Assembly (NCBI GenBank): GCA_005887995.1
Contig: VBJD01000042.1
Coordinates: forward strand, 1 to 48,868
Direction: 5' to 3'
Source of the DNA: Chloroflexota bacterium
GTDB lineage: Bacteria > Chloroflexota > Limnocylindria > P2-11E
DNA length: 48,868 nucleotides
The first letter of the stretch is position 1. Every line of letters begins with the position of its first letter. Below, piece by piece: positions 24,741 through 32,877 of the stretch. The position numbers were made by a program, and so were the translations under genes. The notes under the pieces are model-generated. The model had not been told where the DNA came from. It saw nothing but the letters and a program-made list of their open reading frames with translations, and ran no database searches.

Positions 24741-25709
24741 TTACTCCTGCGTCGGCGTCCGGACACGCGGGTCCGCGACGAGGTAGAGCGCATCGACCGC
24801 CAGGCTCGTGAGGACGTAGGCGGTGGCGACGACGAGGATCCCGGCCTGCACGACGGTGTAATCGCGCTGCTGCACCGCGCTGACCATCATCGTCCCGATG
24901 CCCGGCCAGCTGAACACGGTCTCGATGAGCACCGCGTTGGTGATGAGCGCGCTGATGAGCAGACCGCCGGTCGTGATGATCGGCAGGAGAACGTTCGGCA
25001 GGCTGTGCTGTATCGCGATGCGCAGGCGCGGCACTCCGAGAGCCCGCGCCGTCCGGATGAACTCCTCCTGCTCGATCTCGTCGACGGTCGCGTACGTCAG
25101 TCTCGCGACGAGCGACGCCGGCACCAAACAGAGCGCGAGCGACGGGAGGATCAGGTGCGCGATCGCGCTTGGCACGCTGGGCTCGGCGCCCTCGAGGGGG
25201 GACGCAAAACCAGACGCCGGGAGGATGCCAAGCGTCACGGCGAAGACGAATACGAGCAGAAGGCCGATGGAGAACGTCGGGATCACGAGCATGAGCATCG
25301 GCATGTTGCGCAGGACGGCGCGGCCCGCACCCGAGAGATAGCCCGCCGCGATACCCCAGGCAATGCCGACGACGAGGCCGAGGACCGAGGCCGAGAGGCC
25401 GAGGAGCAGGCTCGGGCCGAGACGGCGTCCGACAATGGACGAGACCTGCTCGCCCGTCCACAGCGATCGGCCGAAGTCACCTTGGAGAACGTGACCCAGC
25501 CAGCTGAAGTACTGGAGCGGGAGCGGCGCGTCGAGGTTGTACTCCGCCCGCGTCCTCGCGACGAGCTCGGGGTTCACGATGTTCACCGAGCCAAGCAGGA
25601 TGGTCATCGGATCGCCAGGGATGAGCCGGACGACGGTGAACAGCACTACCGAAGCGCCGAGCAGGACCAGAAGCGAGCTTCCGGCCCTGCTCAGCAGATA
25701 ACGACCCAC
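24741..25709 (-). CDS. dppB: ABC transporter permease, DppB-like
   Basis: A 322-residue protein from GTG 25709. The N-terminal helix SLLVLLGASVVLFTVVRLIP ends in the PGDP motif characteristic of OppB/DppB. Five further membrane segments follow, with the EAA-type loop RTARALGVPRLRIAIQHSLP and the late segment FSWPGIGTMMVSAVQQRDY, which is highly typical. It pairs with DppC for import of peptides or related solutes. The start is 16 nt after the binding-protein stop. The ATPase genes are not downstream but on the divergent strand at 27.6-29.4 kb. Confidence 0.93.
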   Translation of the reverse strand: MGRYLLSRAGSSLLVLLGASVVLFTVVRLIPGDPMTILLGSVNIVNPELVARTRAEYNLDAPLPLQYFSWLGHVLQGDFGRSLWTGEQVSSIVGRRLGPSLLLGLSASVLGLVVGIAWGIAAGYLSGAGRAVLRNMPMLMLVIPTFSIGLLLVFVFAVTLGILPASGFASPLEGAEPSVPSAIAHLILPSLALCLVPASLVARLTYATVDEIEQEEFIRTARALGVPRLRIAIQHSLPNVLLPIITTGGLLISALITNAVLIETVFSWPGIGTMMVSAVQQRDYTVVQAGILVVATAYVLTSLAVDALYLVADPRVRTPTQE

Positions 25710-25725
25710 GAGGGAACGGTGTCCG

Positions 25726-27372
25726 CTACTTCAGCGCGAGGTTGAGAAGGTCGAGGTTGCCCTGGAGGCGGAATGGCGCGGCGGCGACCTTCGCCGGGTT
25801 GTACGCGACGACGTTCTGCTGCTGGAAGACCCAGAGCCACGGGGCGTCGTTCTTCAAGATGACCTGCGCGTCCTTGATCGCTTTGTCATGCGTGGCGTCG
25901 TCGAGCGCCGCCGCCGCGTCCTTCATCTTCGCGTCGAACTGAGGGTTCGAGTAGCCGCCCATGTTCAGGCCGGCCGGACGAAGGTTCGCGGTCTGCCACA
26001 GCGCGAGCATCGCGGTGCCGTCAGGTATCACGGCGGACCAGCCGCCAACCGCGATGTTCCACTTCGACGTGTCGAAGTAGCCCTGATCGGTGTACTGGAG
26101 CGCCTGCTCGACGGTCACGGTCTTCACATCGAAGCCGACGTCCTGCAGGTTGCTGATGATCGCCGGGGTGAGCAGCGTGGTCACGCCGGAGTAACCGGTG
26201 CGCTGGATGACGCTGACTGTGAGCGGCTGGCCGTTCTTCATCCGGACCTTGCCGCCCGCGGGGAGCATCCAGCCCTGCGAATCGAGCAGCTGCCCCGCCT
26301 TAGCCTTGTCGTACTTGTAGCTCTGCGCCTCGGCGTTGTACTCGCGCATGATCTCGGGGATCGCGCCGTACATCGCCTTGGCCGCGCCCTTTGAGAGCGC
26401 CGCGACGGAGTCCTTGTCGATCGCGTAGTTGATCGCCTGGCGCATCGTCACGTTGTCGAACGGCGGCTTCATCACGTTGATCTGCGCGCCGTAGAAGATG
26501 AGCGATGGTGACGAGTCCACGGTGAGATTCTTCGCCTTGATCTGGTCGATCTGCTCGATGGATGGATCACGCATCGCGTCGATCGCGCCAGACAGGAGGT
26601 CGTTCACGAGCGCGGAGGCATCCTGCTTGATCACCAGGACGATCTTCGCGGCCGCGGGCTTGGTACCCCAGTAGTCCTCGTTGCGGTCGAGTTCGATGCG
26701 CGCGTTGTCTTGGTATGCGGTGATCTTGTAGGGACCCGTGCCGATGGCCTTGAACGTGTAGTCCGCCGCGGACATCTTCTGCACCGCGGTCGGGCTCTGG
26801 ATCAGTGCCGGCCAGGTGGTCATGTAGAGCATCGTGTCGGCGCGTGACGTCGTGAAGTTCACCTTCACCGTCTGTTCGTCGATCTTTTCGACGGACTTGA
26901 ACGGGATCGTGGGGGCGTTCGGGAACTTCGCGAGCTTGTTCGCGTCGAACGTCGTGTCCCACACGCGGCGGTAGTTGAAGACGACGGCGTCCGCGTTGAA
27001 GGGCGTTCCATCGTGGAACTTCACGTTCTGGCGGAGCTTGAACGTGGCCGAGAGGCCGTCATAGGTGTAGCTCGTTGCGAGCGCTGGCACGATGGACTTC
27101 GTCTTGTCGTCGTAGCGAATGAGCGCCTCCTGGACGAGGAGCGGGCAGTTCCCCGTCGTGGCGAGGACAAGGGCCTGCGTGCCGTCACAACCGCCGACCG
27201 GATTCTGTGTGAATCCGTAGACGAACGTCTTGTTCGTGGCCGTCGTGGCCGCGCTCGCGGCTCCACTGGGCGCGGCGCTCTGGGTCGGCGTGGCTTGGCC
27301 ACACGCGGTGATGAGAAGCAGTCCCACCAGAGGGATCGCGAGGCCGCGGATGTGCGAGCGCCAGCTAGACAT
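25726..27372 (-). CDS. Peptide ABC transporter substrate-binding lipoprotein (SBP family 5)
   Basis: From ATG 27372, with AAGGAG 8 nt upstream; 548 residues. The signal peptide LAIPLVGLLLITACGQ ends in a lipobox. A Ser/Ala/Thr linker follows and then the family 5 fold: LATSYTYDGLSATFKLRQNV, KFHDGTPFNADAVVFNYRR (close to the family signature), FKAIGTGPYKI, MRQAINYAID and a C-terminal lobe ending FRLQGNLDLLNLAL. Such proteins capture oligopeptides, dipeptides, nickel or opines. It is first in a six-gene operon, so expression of the binding protein is probably highest. Confidence 0.93.
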   Translation of the reverse strand: MSSWRSHIRGLAIPLVGLLLITACGQATPTQSAAPSGAASAATTATNKTFVYGFTQNPVGGCDGTQALVLATTGNCPLLVQEALIRYDDKTKSIVPALATSYTYDGLSATFKLRQNVKFHDGTPFNADAVVFNYRRVWDTTFDANKLAKFPNAPTIPFKSVEKIDEQTVKVNFTTSRADTMLYMTTWPALIQSPTAVQKMSAADYTFKAIGTGPYKITAYQDNARIELDRNEDYWGTKPAAAKIVLVIKQDASALVNDLLSGAIDAMRDPSIEQIDQIKAKNLTVDSSPSLIFYGAQINVMKPPFDNVTMRQAINYAIDKDSVAALSKGAAKAMYGAIPEIMREYNAEAQSYKYDKAKAGQLLDSQGWMLPAGGKVRMKNGQPLTVSVIQRTGYSGVTTLLTPAIISNLQDVGFDVKTVTVEQALQYTDQGYFDTSKWNIAVGGWSAVIPDGTAMLALWQTANLRPAGLNMGGYSNPQFDAKMKDAAAALDDATHDKAIKDAQVILKNDAPWLWVFQQQNVVAYNPAKVAAAPFRLQGNLDLLNLALK

Positions 27373-27499
27373 CGGGTTCTCCTTTGCGTTCCCGCGCTTC
27401 AATCGATATCGCTGAGGAAACGCGCGGCGCGCACATGTCCCTTCCCGCCGTCCCCCAGCTGTGCCGTCGGAACTTTCCCTACCTCACGTAGGCATTCCG

Positions 27500-27527
27500 C
27501 ATCTTAGGCGCATAGGCCAAACCGTCA
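27500..27527 (-). promoter_or_regulatory. Putative promoter of the transporter/GGT operon
   Basis: On the minus strand TTGACG (27527-27522) and TAAGAT (27505-27500) are separated by 16 nt. The spacer contains GTTTGGCCTATG (27521-27510), which is found again at the alpha-oxoamine synthase start. The binding-protein ATG is 128 nt downstream. An operator inside the spacer would block polymerase; that is inference. Confidence 0.5.
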
Positions 27528-27600
27528 AGCGAAACAGGATGCGCAGAGGCACACACAACGGCGTCGGCGCGTGGTCCACTCGGGATGTGAGAATCCGTCG

Positions 27601-28581
27601 ATGGCGGTGATGCTCGACGCCCGTGGCCTCCGGGTCGAGGTTGGACCCGCGCACGCCCGGCGCGACGTGGTGAGAGACGTTTCAGTCCTTCTCTACAGGG
27701 GCGAGATCGTCGCGCTCGTCGGCGAGACGGGCTCGGGCAAGACGATGACCGCGCTCTCGCTGCTCCGGCTGCTGCCGCAGGGCGCGCGAGGTGAAGCGAA
27801 GACCTTGCGCCTCGGCGATGTCGACATCGCCGCACTCTCCGAAGCCGACATGGGGCACATCCGCGGCAGCCGCATCTCGATGATCTTCCAAGATCCGCTC
27901 GCGGCACTCAACCCCGTTCGGACCGTCGGCTTCCAGATCGTCGAGCCGCTGCGCGCCCATCGGCGCATGAAGGCTGGCGATACGAAGAAGCGAGCCGCGG
28001 CGTTGCTCGCGCAGGTCGGCATCCCTGACCCGGCATACAACGCGAAGCGCTATCCACACGAGCTCAGCGGTGGCATGCGTCAGCGAGTACTCATCGCCGC
28101 CGCGCTTGCCTGCGACCCCGAAATCCTCCTTGCCGACGAGCCGACCACCGCACTGGACGTGACGATCCAAGCGCAGATCCTGCGGCTCATCCGCGCGGAG
28201 ACCGAGCGGCGCGGTCTCGCGGTGCTTCTTGTCACGCACGACCTCGCGGTCGCCTCGACCATCGCCGATCGCATCCAGGTGATGTACGGCGGCACCATCG
28301 TCGAGCGAGGGAAGACGCGCGACGTGCTGCGCGAGCCGAACCATCCGTACACGAAGGGTCTGCTCGACTCGGTGCCCACCGTCCGCAGGAAGCTCACGCC
28401 GCTGCGTGCGATCCCGGGGAGTCCCGAGGGCGTCGCCGCGATCCGGCAAGGCTGCCGCTTCGCGCCGCGCTGCGCGTACGCGATCGACCGCTGCGTCGTC
28501 GAGGAGCCGCCGCTCGTCGAGGTGGCGCCGGACCACGAATCGCGGTGCTGGGTCTTCGCGCCGCCGAAGGGCGGCACATGA
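27601..28581 (+). CDS. dppD: Peptide ABC transporter ATP-binding protein, DppD-like
   Basis: From ATG 27601, 326 residues; a GTG at 27571 is the alternative. Walker A is GETGSGKT, the Q loop is in MIFQDPLAALNP, the signature is LSGGMRQR, Walker B is ILLADEPTTALD and the switch His is in LLVTHDLA. The C-terminal oligo_HPY region has the Cys cluster GCRFAPRCAYAIDRC plus a later RCW, as in DppD/OppD. It energises import with DppF. It is divergent from the binding-protein operon across about 230 bp that hold both promoters. It overlaps dppF as ATGA. Confidence 0.93.
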   Translation: MAVMLDARGLRVEVGPAHARRDVVRDVSVLLYRGEIVALVGETGSGKTMTALSLLRLLPQGARGEAKTLRLGDVDIAALSEADMGHIRGSRISMIFQDPLAALNPVRTVGFQIVEPLRAHRRMKAGDTKKRAAALLAQVGIPDPAYNAKRYPHELSGGMRQRVLIAAALACDPEILLADEPTTALDVTIQAQILRLIRAETERRGLAVLLVTHDLAVASTIADRIQVMYGGTIVERGKTRDVLREPNHPYTKGLLDSVPTVRRKLTPLRAIPGSPEGVAAIRQGCRFAPRCAYAIDRCVVEEPPLVEVAPDHESRCWVFAPPKGGT

Positions 28582-29411
28582 GCGACGTCCTCACGATCCG
28601 CGGATTGACGGTCGATTACCCAGTGCGCTCGGGCCTACTGACGTCGCGCAAGCATCGCGCGGTCACGGATGTCGATCTCACCATCAGCGCTGGGCAGACC
28701 GTCGCGCTCGTCGGTGAGAGCGGCAGTGGAAAGACCTCCGTGGCCCGCGCGATCGTCGGGCTCGCGCCGATCAGCGCCGGTTCGATCGCACTGTCGGATC
28801 AGTTGCTCGACCGCCGCGGCAGCCGGCGGCTACGGCAGATCCGGCGGACGGTGCAGATGGTCTTCCAGCAGCCGGGGGGATCCCTCGACCCGCGCATGTC
28901 CGTCGCGGACACGCTCGAGGAACCGCTGCACTACCTCATGCACCTGAACTCACGCGCGATCCGCGCCCGTGTTTCCGAGCTGTTGGGGCTCGTCGGCCTC
29001 GGCCAGCAGCACCTCACCCGCCGCCCGCGCGAGCTGTCCGGTGGTCAGCGCCAACGCGTCGCGATCGCGCGCGCCATCGCCATCTCACCGTCGCTGGTCA
29101 TCTGCGACGAGCCGACGAGCTCGCTCGACGTGTCGGTGCAGGCGCAGATCATCAACCTGCTCTCCCGCCTCCAGCAAGAACTCCACCTCGCCTATCTCTT
29201 CATCTCGCACGACCTCGGCGTCGTGCGGCAGATCGCCGATGTGACGGCGGTGATGCACCTCGGGCGGATCGTGGAGACCGGGCCGACGGAGCGCGTTCTA
29301 GACGCGCCGCGCGACGACTACACCCGCGCGCTTCTGTCCGCGGTACCGTCGATCGAGCGTGAGGCGTCGGCGATGACCGACACAGCGAAGTCGATCTCTG
29401 CCGGCGAGTGA
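28578..29411 (+). CDS. dppF: Peptide ABC transporter ATP-binding protein, DppF-like, short C-terminus
   Basis: A 277-residue protein, coupled to dppD by an ATGA overlap. Walker A GESGSGKT, Q loop MVFQQPGGSLDP, signature LSGGQRQR, Walker B LVICDEPTSSLD and switch FISHDLG are complete. After TRALLSAVPSIE, where DppF and OppF proteins usually continue into an oligo_HPY segment with Cys residues, this protein ends within about 20 residues, so that domain is missing. Its last 94 bp overlap the 3' end of the convergent alpha-oxoamine synthase gene. The ATPase itself should be functional. Confidence 0.9.
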   Translation: MSDVLTIRGLTVDYPVRSGLLTSRKHRAVTDVDLTISAGQTVALVGESGSGKTSVARAIVGLAPISAGSIALSDQLLDRRGSRRLRQIRRTVQMVFQQPGGSLDPRMSVADTLEEPLHYLMHLNSRAIRARVSELLGLVGLGQQHLTRRPRELSGGQRQRVAIARAIAISPSLVICDEPTSSLDVSVQAQIINLLSRLQQELHLAYLFISHDLGVVRQIADVTAVMHLGRIVETGPTERVLDAPRDDYTRALLSAVPSIEREASAMTDTAKSISAGE

Positions 29412-30460
29412 GCCGCGCTGGCTATCAGCCGGAGGCGCGCCTCGTGTGGCGCGACCTTCGGCGGCACGAGGATCCCGGCGATCACACCGCGCGCGCGAAT
29501 TCTCCGCCCGAGCTCGAGCGCGAGCGCGGGGTCCCGAAGGATCACCGGGACGATCGGGGTCTGCGACGGACCGATATCGATCCCGGCCGACGCAAGGCCA
29601 TCCGCCAAACGGTGGCGATTGGCCCACAGCAGATCGTTGCGTTCGGGCTCGGCCTCGATGACATCCAGCGCGGCCAGACATGCGGAGGCGAGATGCGGCG
29701 GGAGAGCGGTCGAATGGGTCATCGGACGGGAGTCCGCGAACCGCGCGGCGATCTCCTCCGAGAACATCGTGACGTAGCCGCCCAGGACGCCCATCGCCTT
29801 CGACGCGGTGCCGACCTGCACGCTGATGCGCTCGACGAGGCCGAAGTGCGCGACCGTGCCGCGCCCGTGGCCGAGCACGCCCGAGCCGTGCGCGTCGTCG
29901 ACCATGACCTCCGCTCCCGCGGCCTCGGCGATCTCGACGATCCGTGGGAGTGGCGCGATGTCCCCGGACATGCCGAAGACGCCGTCAGTCACGATGAGCA
30001 CGCGATGCTTGCCATCGGCGGCGAAGTGCACGGCCTCGGCCAATGCGGCCATGTCCGCGTGCGGATAGGTCAAGACGCGGGCTCCTGAGAGCGTGGCGCC
30101 ATCAGCGCTCGAGCGGTGCGACTGGCGATCGAGGATGACGACGTCGTCCCCCGCGACCAGCACGGGGATGATCCCGATGTTCGCGGCGTATCCCGATTGC
30201 GTGACGCGCACGATCGGCACGCCCTTGTAGAGCGCGAGCCGTTGCTCGAGCTCGTGGACGAGGCCCATACCGACGGCCACGTCGCGCGCGCCCCCGCTGC
30301 CCACGCCGTAGCGCTCGATGGCCCGTATCGCGGCCGCCCGCACGCGCGGGTCGTTTCGCAGGCCGAGGTAGTCGTTCGACGAGAGATCAACGGTGACGGC
30401 GGCCGCGGCGACGATCGGCGAACGTGCGGCCTTCCGCGACACTTGCCTTTCGGTCGTCAT
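29318..30460 (-). CDS. PLP-dependent alpha-oxoamine synthase (BioF/Kbl-like)
   Basis: A 380-residue fold-type I enzyme. SSNDYLGL opens the domain. MVDDAHGSGVLG gives the PLP-contacting Asp189 and His191, and TASKAMG carries the Schiff-base Lys221, followed by GGYVTMF. HSTALPPHLASA and LVPPKVAPHEARLRLIASAAH complete the family. Members condense an acyl-CoA with glycine, alanine or serine (BioF, glycine C-acetyltransferase). No biotin genes and no threonine dehydrogenase are near, so the reaction may be the reverse, glycine or 2-amino-3-oxo acid breakdown, within the peptide locus. The 3' end overlaps dppF by 94 bp on the opposite strand. Confidence 0.85.
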   Translation of the reverse strand: MTTERQVSRKAARSPIVAAAAVTVDLSSNDYLGLRNDPRVRAAAIRAIERYGVGSGGARDVAVGMGLVHELEQRLALYKGVPIVRVTQSGYAANIGIIPVLVAGDDVVILDRQSHRSSADGATLSGARVLTYPHADMAALAEAVHFAADGKHRVLIVTDGVFGMSGDIAPLPRIVEIAEAAGAEVMVDDAHGSGVLGHGRGTVAHFGLVERISVQVGTASKAMGVLGGYVTMFSEEIAARFADSRPMTHSTALPPHLASACLAALDVIEAEPERNDLLWANRHRLADGLASAGIDIGPSQTPIVPVILRDPALALELGRRIRARGVIAGILVPPKVAPHEARLRLIASAAHSPAEIDFAVSVIADASRSIDGTADRSARV

Positions 30461-30544
30461 AGGCCAAACTGCGCTATGCGTACGATTGGCACACTATAGG
30501 CGCGGGCAGTCCCGTTCGAGGCACGTCGTGCGTCGGAGAGAGCA
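30458..30544. promoter_or_regulatory. Divergent control region of alpha-oxoamine synthase and GntR operon
   Basis: CATAGGCCAAAC (30458-30469) includes the complement of the alpha-oxoamine synthase start codon and is identical to 27510-27521 in the transporter control region. GGCCAA near 30463 and TTGGC near 30486 form an inverted pair. An ACTATAGG segment (30493-30500) could be the -10 of the GntR operon. Autoregulation by the GntR protein is a reasonable inference. Confidence 0.45.
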
Positions 30545-31654
30545 GTGAGGAAGACGGCATCCGCGCGCGGCAACGCACATTCGCGCGACGGGATGTCGCG
30601 CCCGCGCCGGCCCGCGGCGCGCCTCTTCGATCTGCGACTCGTGTCCGATGATCCAGCTCCTGTTTATCAGCAGCTCGTCGACCAACTGCGACTTCTTGTA
30701 AGCACGGGTGAGCTGAGTCCCGGCGCTCGACTTCCGTCGGCGCGTCACCTCGCCGCGAACCTTGGGGTCAATCGCAACACTGCGCTTCGCGCGTACATGG
30801 TCCTCGCGCGTGAAGGCGTGTTCGAGGGACGACGCGGCGGAGGCACCGTGGTCATCGGCCCAGGGCCCGACGCGCGTGCGGCGGCGCGTGTCCCACCGCA
30901 GCTGGCGAACCAGGTCGGTCAGCTCGTCGTGGCGGCGAGCGAGCTCGGCGTGAAGACCGGAGACCTGCTCGCGTACATCGCGCGTCAGAGCGACGTCCGC
31001 GCGAGGCGCGCGGACCTGCGGGTCGCGTTCGTCGAGTGCAATCCCGAGAGCCTCGATCACTACGTCGGCCGGATCCGTGATGAGTTTGGTGTGAACGTGA
31101 TCGCGGTGCTGGTGAGTGCCCTCGGCGAGATGGCCAGCACGGGTGCGCTCCGAGGCGTCGACTGCGTCGTCTCAACGTTCTTCCACTTCTCCGAGGTGCG
31201 CCGCCTGCTGCAAGACACCGTCGAGGCGGAGCTCTTCGCGATAGGCGTGCGGCCGCACCTGAGCGTCCTCGAAGCGCTCGAACGGCTCACACGCGGCTCG
31301 TCAGTCGGCGTCATGTACTACGAGCGCCCCGGCGATCAGTTCGCCGCGGAGCGCCTCGCGCGCATGACCGACGCGGTCACGCACGCGGGCGTGCGACAGC
31401 TCCGCGTCCGGCCGGTGCTCGTGGGTGGCGCGCTGAAGCCGCGTGACATCGCGGGCCTCGACGCGCTCGTCGTCCGTCCCGAAAACGTCGCGCCGATCCG
31501 TCAAAAGCTCCCGCCGACGATCCCGATCATCGAGTTCGTGAACGATCTCGACGTCGCGTCCAGGCAGTTCCTCGCCGAGGTGTTCGACGACCTCGCAATG
31601 CGACACGCGCGCGATCGCGTCTCCACGCGCACCGCGTCCGAGCGGACGAGGTGA
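30545..31654 (+). CDS. GntR-family transcriptional regulator
   Basis: From GTG 30545, chosen for the GGAG 6 nt upstream; ATG 30593 is the alternative. 369 residues. The winged HTH is at about 38-105: PVYQQLVDQLRLLVSTGELS, GARLPSARHLAANLGVNRNT, ALRAYMVLAREGVFEGRRGG. The remaining 260 residues lack an aminotransferase Lys and alternate strands and helices (DLRVAFVECNPESLDHYVG, SVGVMYYERPGDQ), suggesting a periplasmic-binding-like sensor. It heads a plus-strand operon with an M19 dipeptidase and a GGT and is the best local candidate to control the peptide locus. The effector is unknown. Confidence 0.85.
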   Translation: MRKTASARGNAHSRDGMSRPRRPAARLFDLRLVSDDPAPVYQQLVDQLRLLVSTGELSPGARLPSARHLAANLGVNRNTALRAYMVLAREGVFEGRRGGGTVVIGPGPDARAAARVPPQLANQVGQLVVAASELGVKTGDLLAYIARQSDVRARRADLRVAFVECNPESLDHYVGRIRDEFGVNVIAVLVSALGEMASTGALRGVDCVVSTFFHFSEVRRLLQDTVEAELFAIGVRPHLSVLEALERLTRGSSVGVMYYERPGDQFAAERLARMTDAVTHAGVRQLRVRPVLVGGALKPRDIAGLDALVVRPENVAPIRQKLPPTIPIIEFVNDLDVASRQFLAEVFDDLAMRHARDRVSTRTASERTR

Positions 31655-32877
31655 CGCCCGCACCACTCGTGCTCGACGAGCAGCAGGAGGAGCGCGCGCG
31701 ACGCCTGCATCGCGACTCGCTCGTGTTCGTGTCACACGACCACGAGATCCGCGCCGAGGACATCGCACTGATGAAGCCCGGCGGCGTCACCGCGAAGCAG
31801 TTGCAGATCGCGCTGGACGGACAGATCTGGGCGGATCTGGATACGTTCGTCTCATCCGCGCCGCGCGAGAGCCTGCGGCGCGAGTATCAGCGCAAAGTCG
31901 ATGAGGGCAGCGCCTCCGAGCACTACGCGAAGCTGCTGGAAGTGGCGCCCGAGGAGTCGTCGTCCGCGGGATTCCTCCGCCGATCCCTGATCGCGCTCGA
32001 CTACGTGATGTGGCAGGTCGAGACCTCGAAGGGCCAGCTGCGCATCGCCTTCGAGCCCGCCGACATCGTAAAGGCCAAGAAGGACGGAGCGAGCATCCTC
32101 GTGCTCGGCTCCGAAGGCGCGCGCCTCATCGAGGAGCGCCTCGAGGTGCTGCGCGTGCTCGTCCGTTTCGGCCTCCGCCACCTCGCGATCTCATGGGCCT
32201 GGGACACGCCGATCGGCGCGCCGCAGAGCGACCGCAGCGGGAAAGGCCTGACCGAATTCGGGAAGGATCTCGTGCGCGAGCTCAATGCCCTCGGCGTGAT
32301 CGTCGACGTTGCGCACCTCGCGCGCCAGTCCATCTGGGACGTCCTCGCGACATCGACAGCGCCGATCCACATGGCGCACTCCGGCGCCGAGGCGCTCAAC
32401 CCGCGCGAGGGCAGAACGGTGTTGCTGCCCGACGACATGCTCAAGGCGATCGCCGCGCAGGGCGGCGTGGTCGGCGTGCACTTCATGTCGCACTTCGTGA
32501 AGCCCGGGCGCGATCAGGCGTCGGTGATGGATCTCGTTCGGCAGCTCTCTTACCTCACCGAGCTGATCGGCTCCGATCACGTCGCGTGTTCGCCCGATTA
32601 CCTCAAGCTCGATCCGCGCACCTGGGAGAACCAGGGCCTCGCGGGTCCGTCGCCGTTCTCGTATCCGCCTGGGCTCGCGGACATCAGCGGATTCCTCAAC
32701 GTGACGCGCGGCATGGTCGCCGGCGGGCTTAGCGACAAGGACATCACGAACATCCTCGGTGCGAGCCTCCTGAGGCTCTTCGGGGACGCTCGCAAATGCG
32801 CGACGGGTACACCCGCGACGTACTCGCCGCGGCCGAAGCGCATCGGCGACGCGACCGAGGGGATCACTCCCTGGTAG
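31651..32877 (+). CDS. Membrane dipeptidase-like protein (peptidase family M19)
   Basis: A 408-residue protein starting with a GTGA overlap on the GntR gene. Family features: VLGSEGARLIEE (the bridging Glu), LRHLAISWAWDTP, GLTEFGKDLVRELNALG followed by VIVDVAHLA (metal His), PIHMAHSGA (second His), and GLSDKDITNILGASLLRLF as the C-terminal family signature. The usual N-terminal DGHND metal motif is replaced by SHDHEI, so metal binding may differ. M19 enzymes hydrolyse dipeptides, often with a D-residue at the C-terminus. There is no signal peptide or anchor, so it should act in the cytoplasm on imported peptides. Confidence 0.82.
   Translation: MTPAPLVLDEQQEERARRLHRDSLVFVSHDHEIRAEDIALMKPGGVTAKQLQIALDGQIWADLDTFVSSAPRESLRREYQRKVDEGSASEHYAKLLEVAPEESSSAGFLRRSLIALDYVMWQVETSKGQLRIAFEPADIVKAKKDGASILVLGSEGARLIEERLEVLRVLVRFGLRHLAISWAWDTPIGAPQSDRSGKGLTEFGKDLVRELNALGVIVDVAHLARQSIWDVLATSTAPIHMAHSGAEALNPREGRTVLLPDDMLKAIAAQGGVVGVHFMSHFVKPGRDQASVMDLVRQLSYLTELIGSDHVACSPDYLKLDPRTWENQGLAGPSPFSYPPGLADISGFLNVTRGMVAGGLSDKDITNILGASLLRLFGDARKCATGTPATYSPRPKRIGDATEGITPW

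Noticed and set aside
24733-25461. N-terminal extension of the DppC frame
   Set aside because: It is an out-of-frame reading of dppB; the ATG at 24732 lies 8 nt after the dppB stop.
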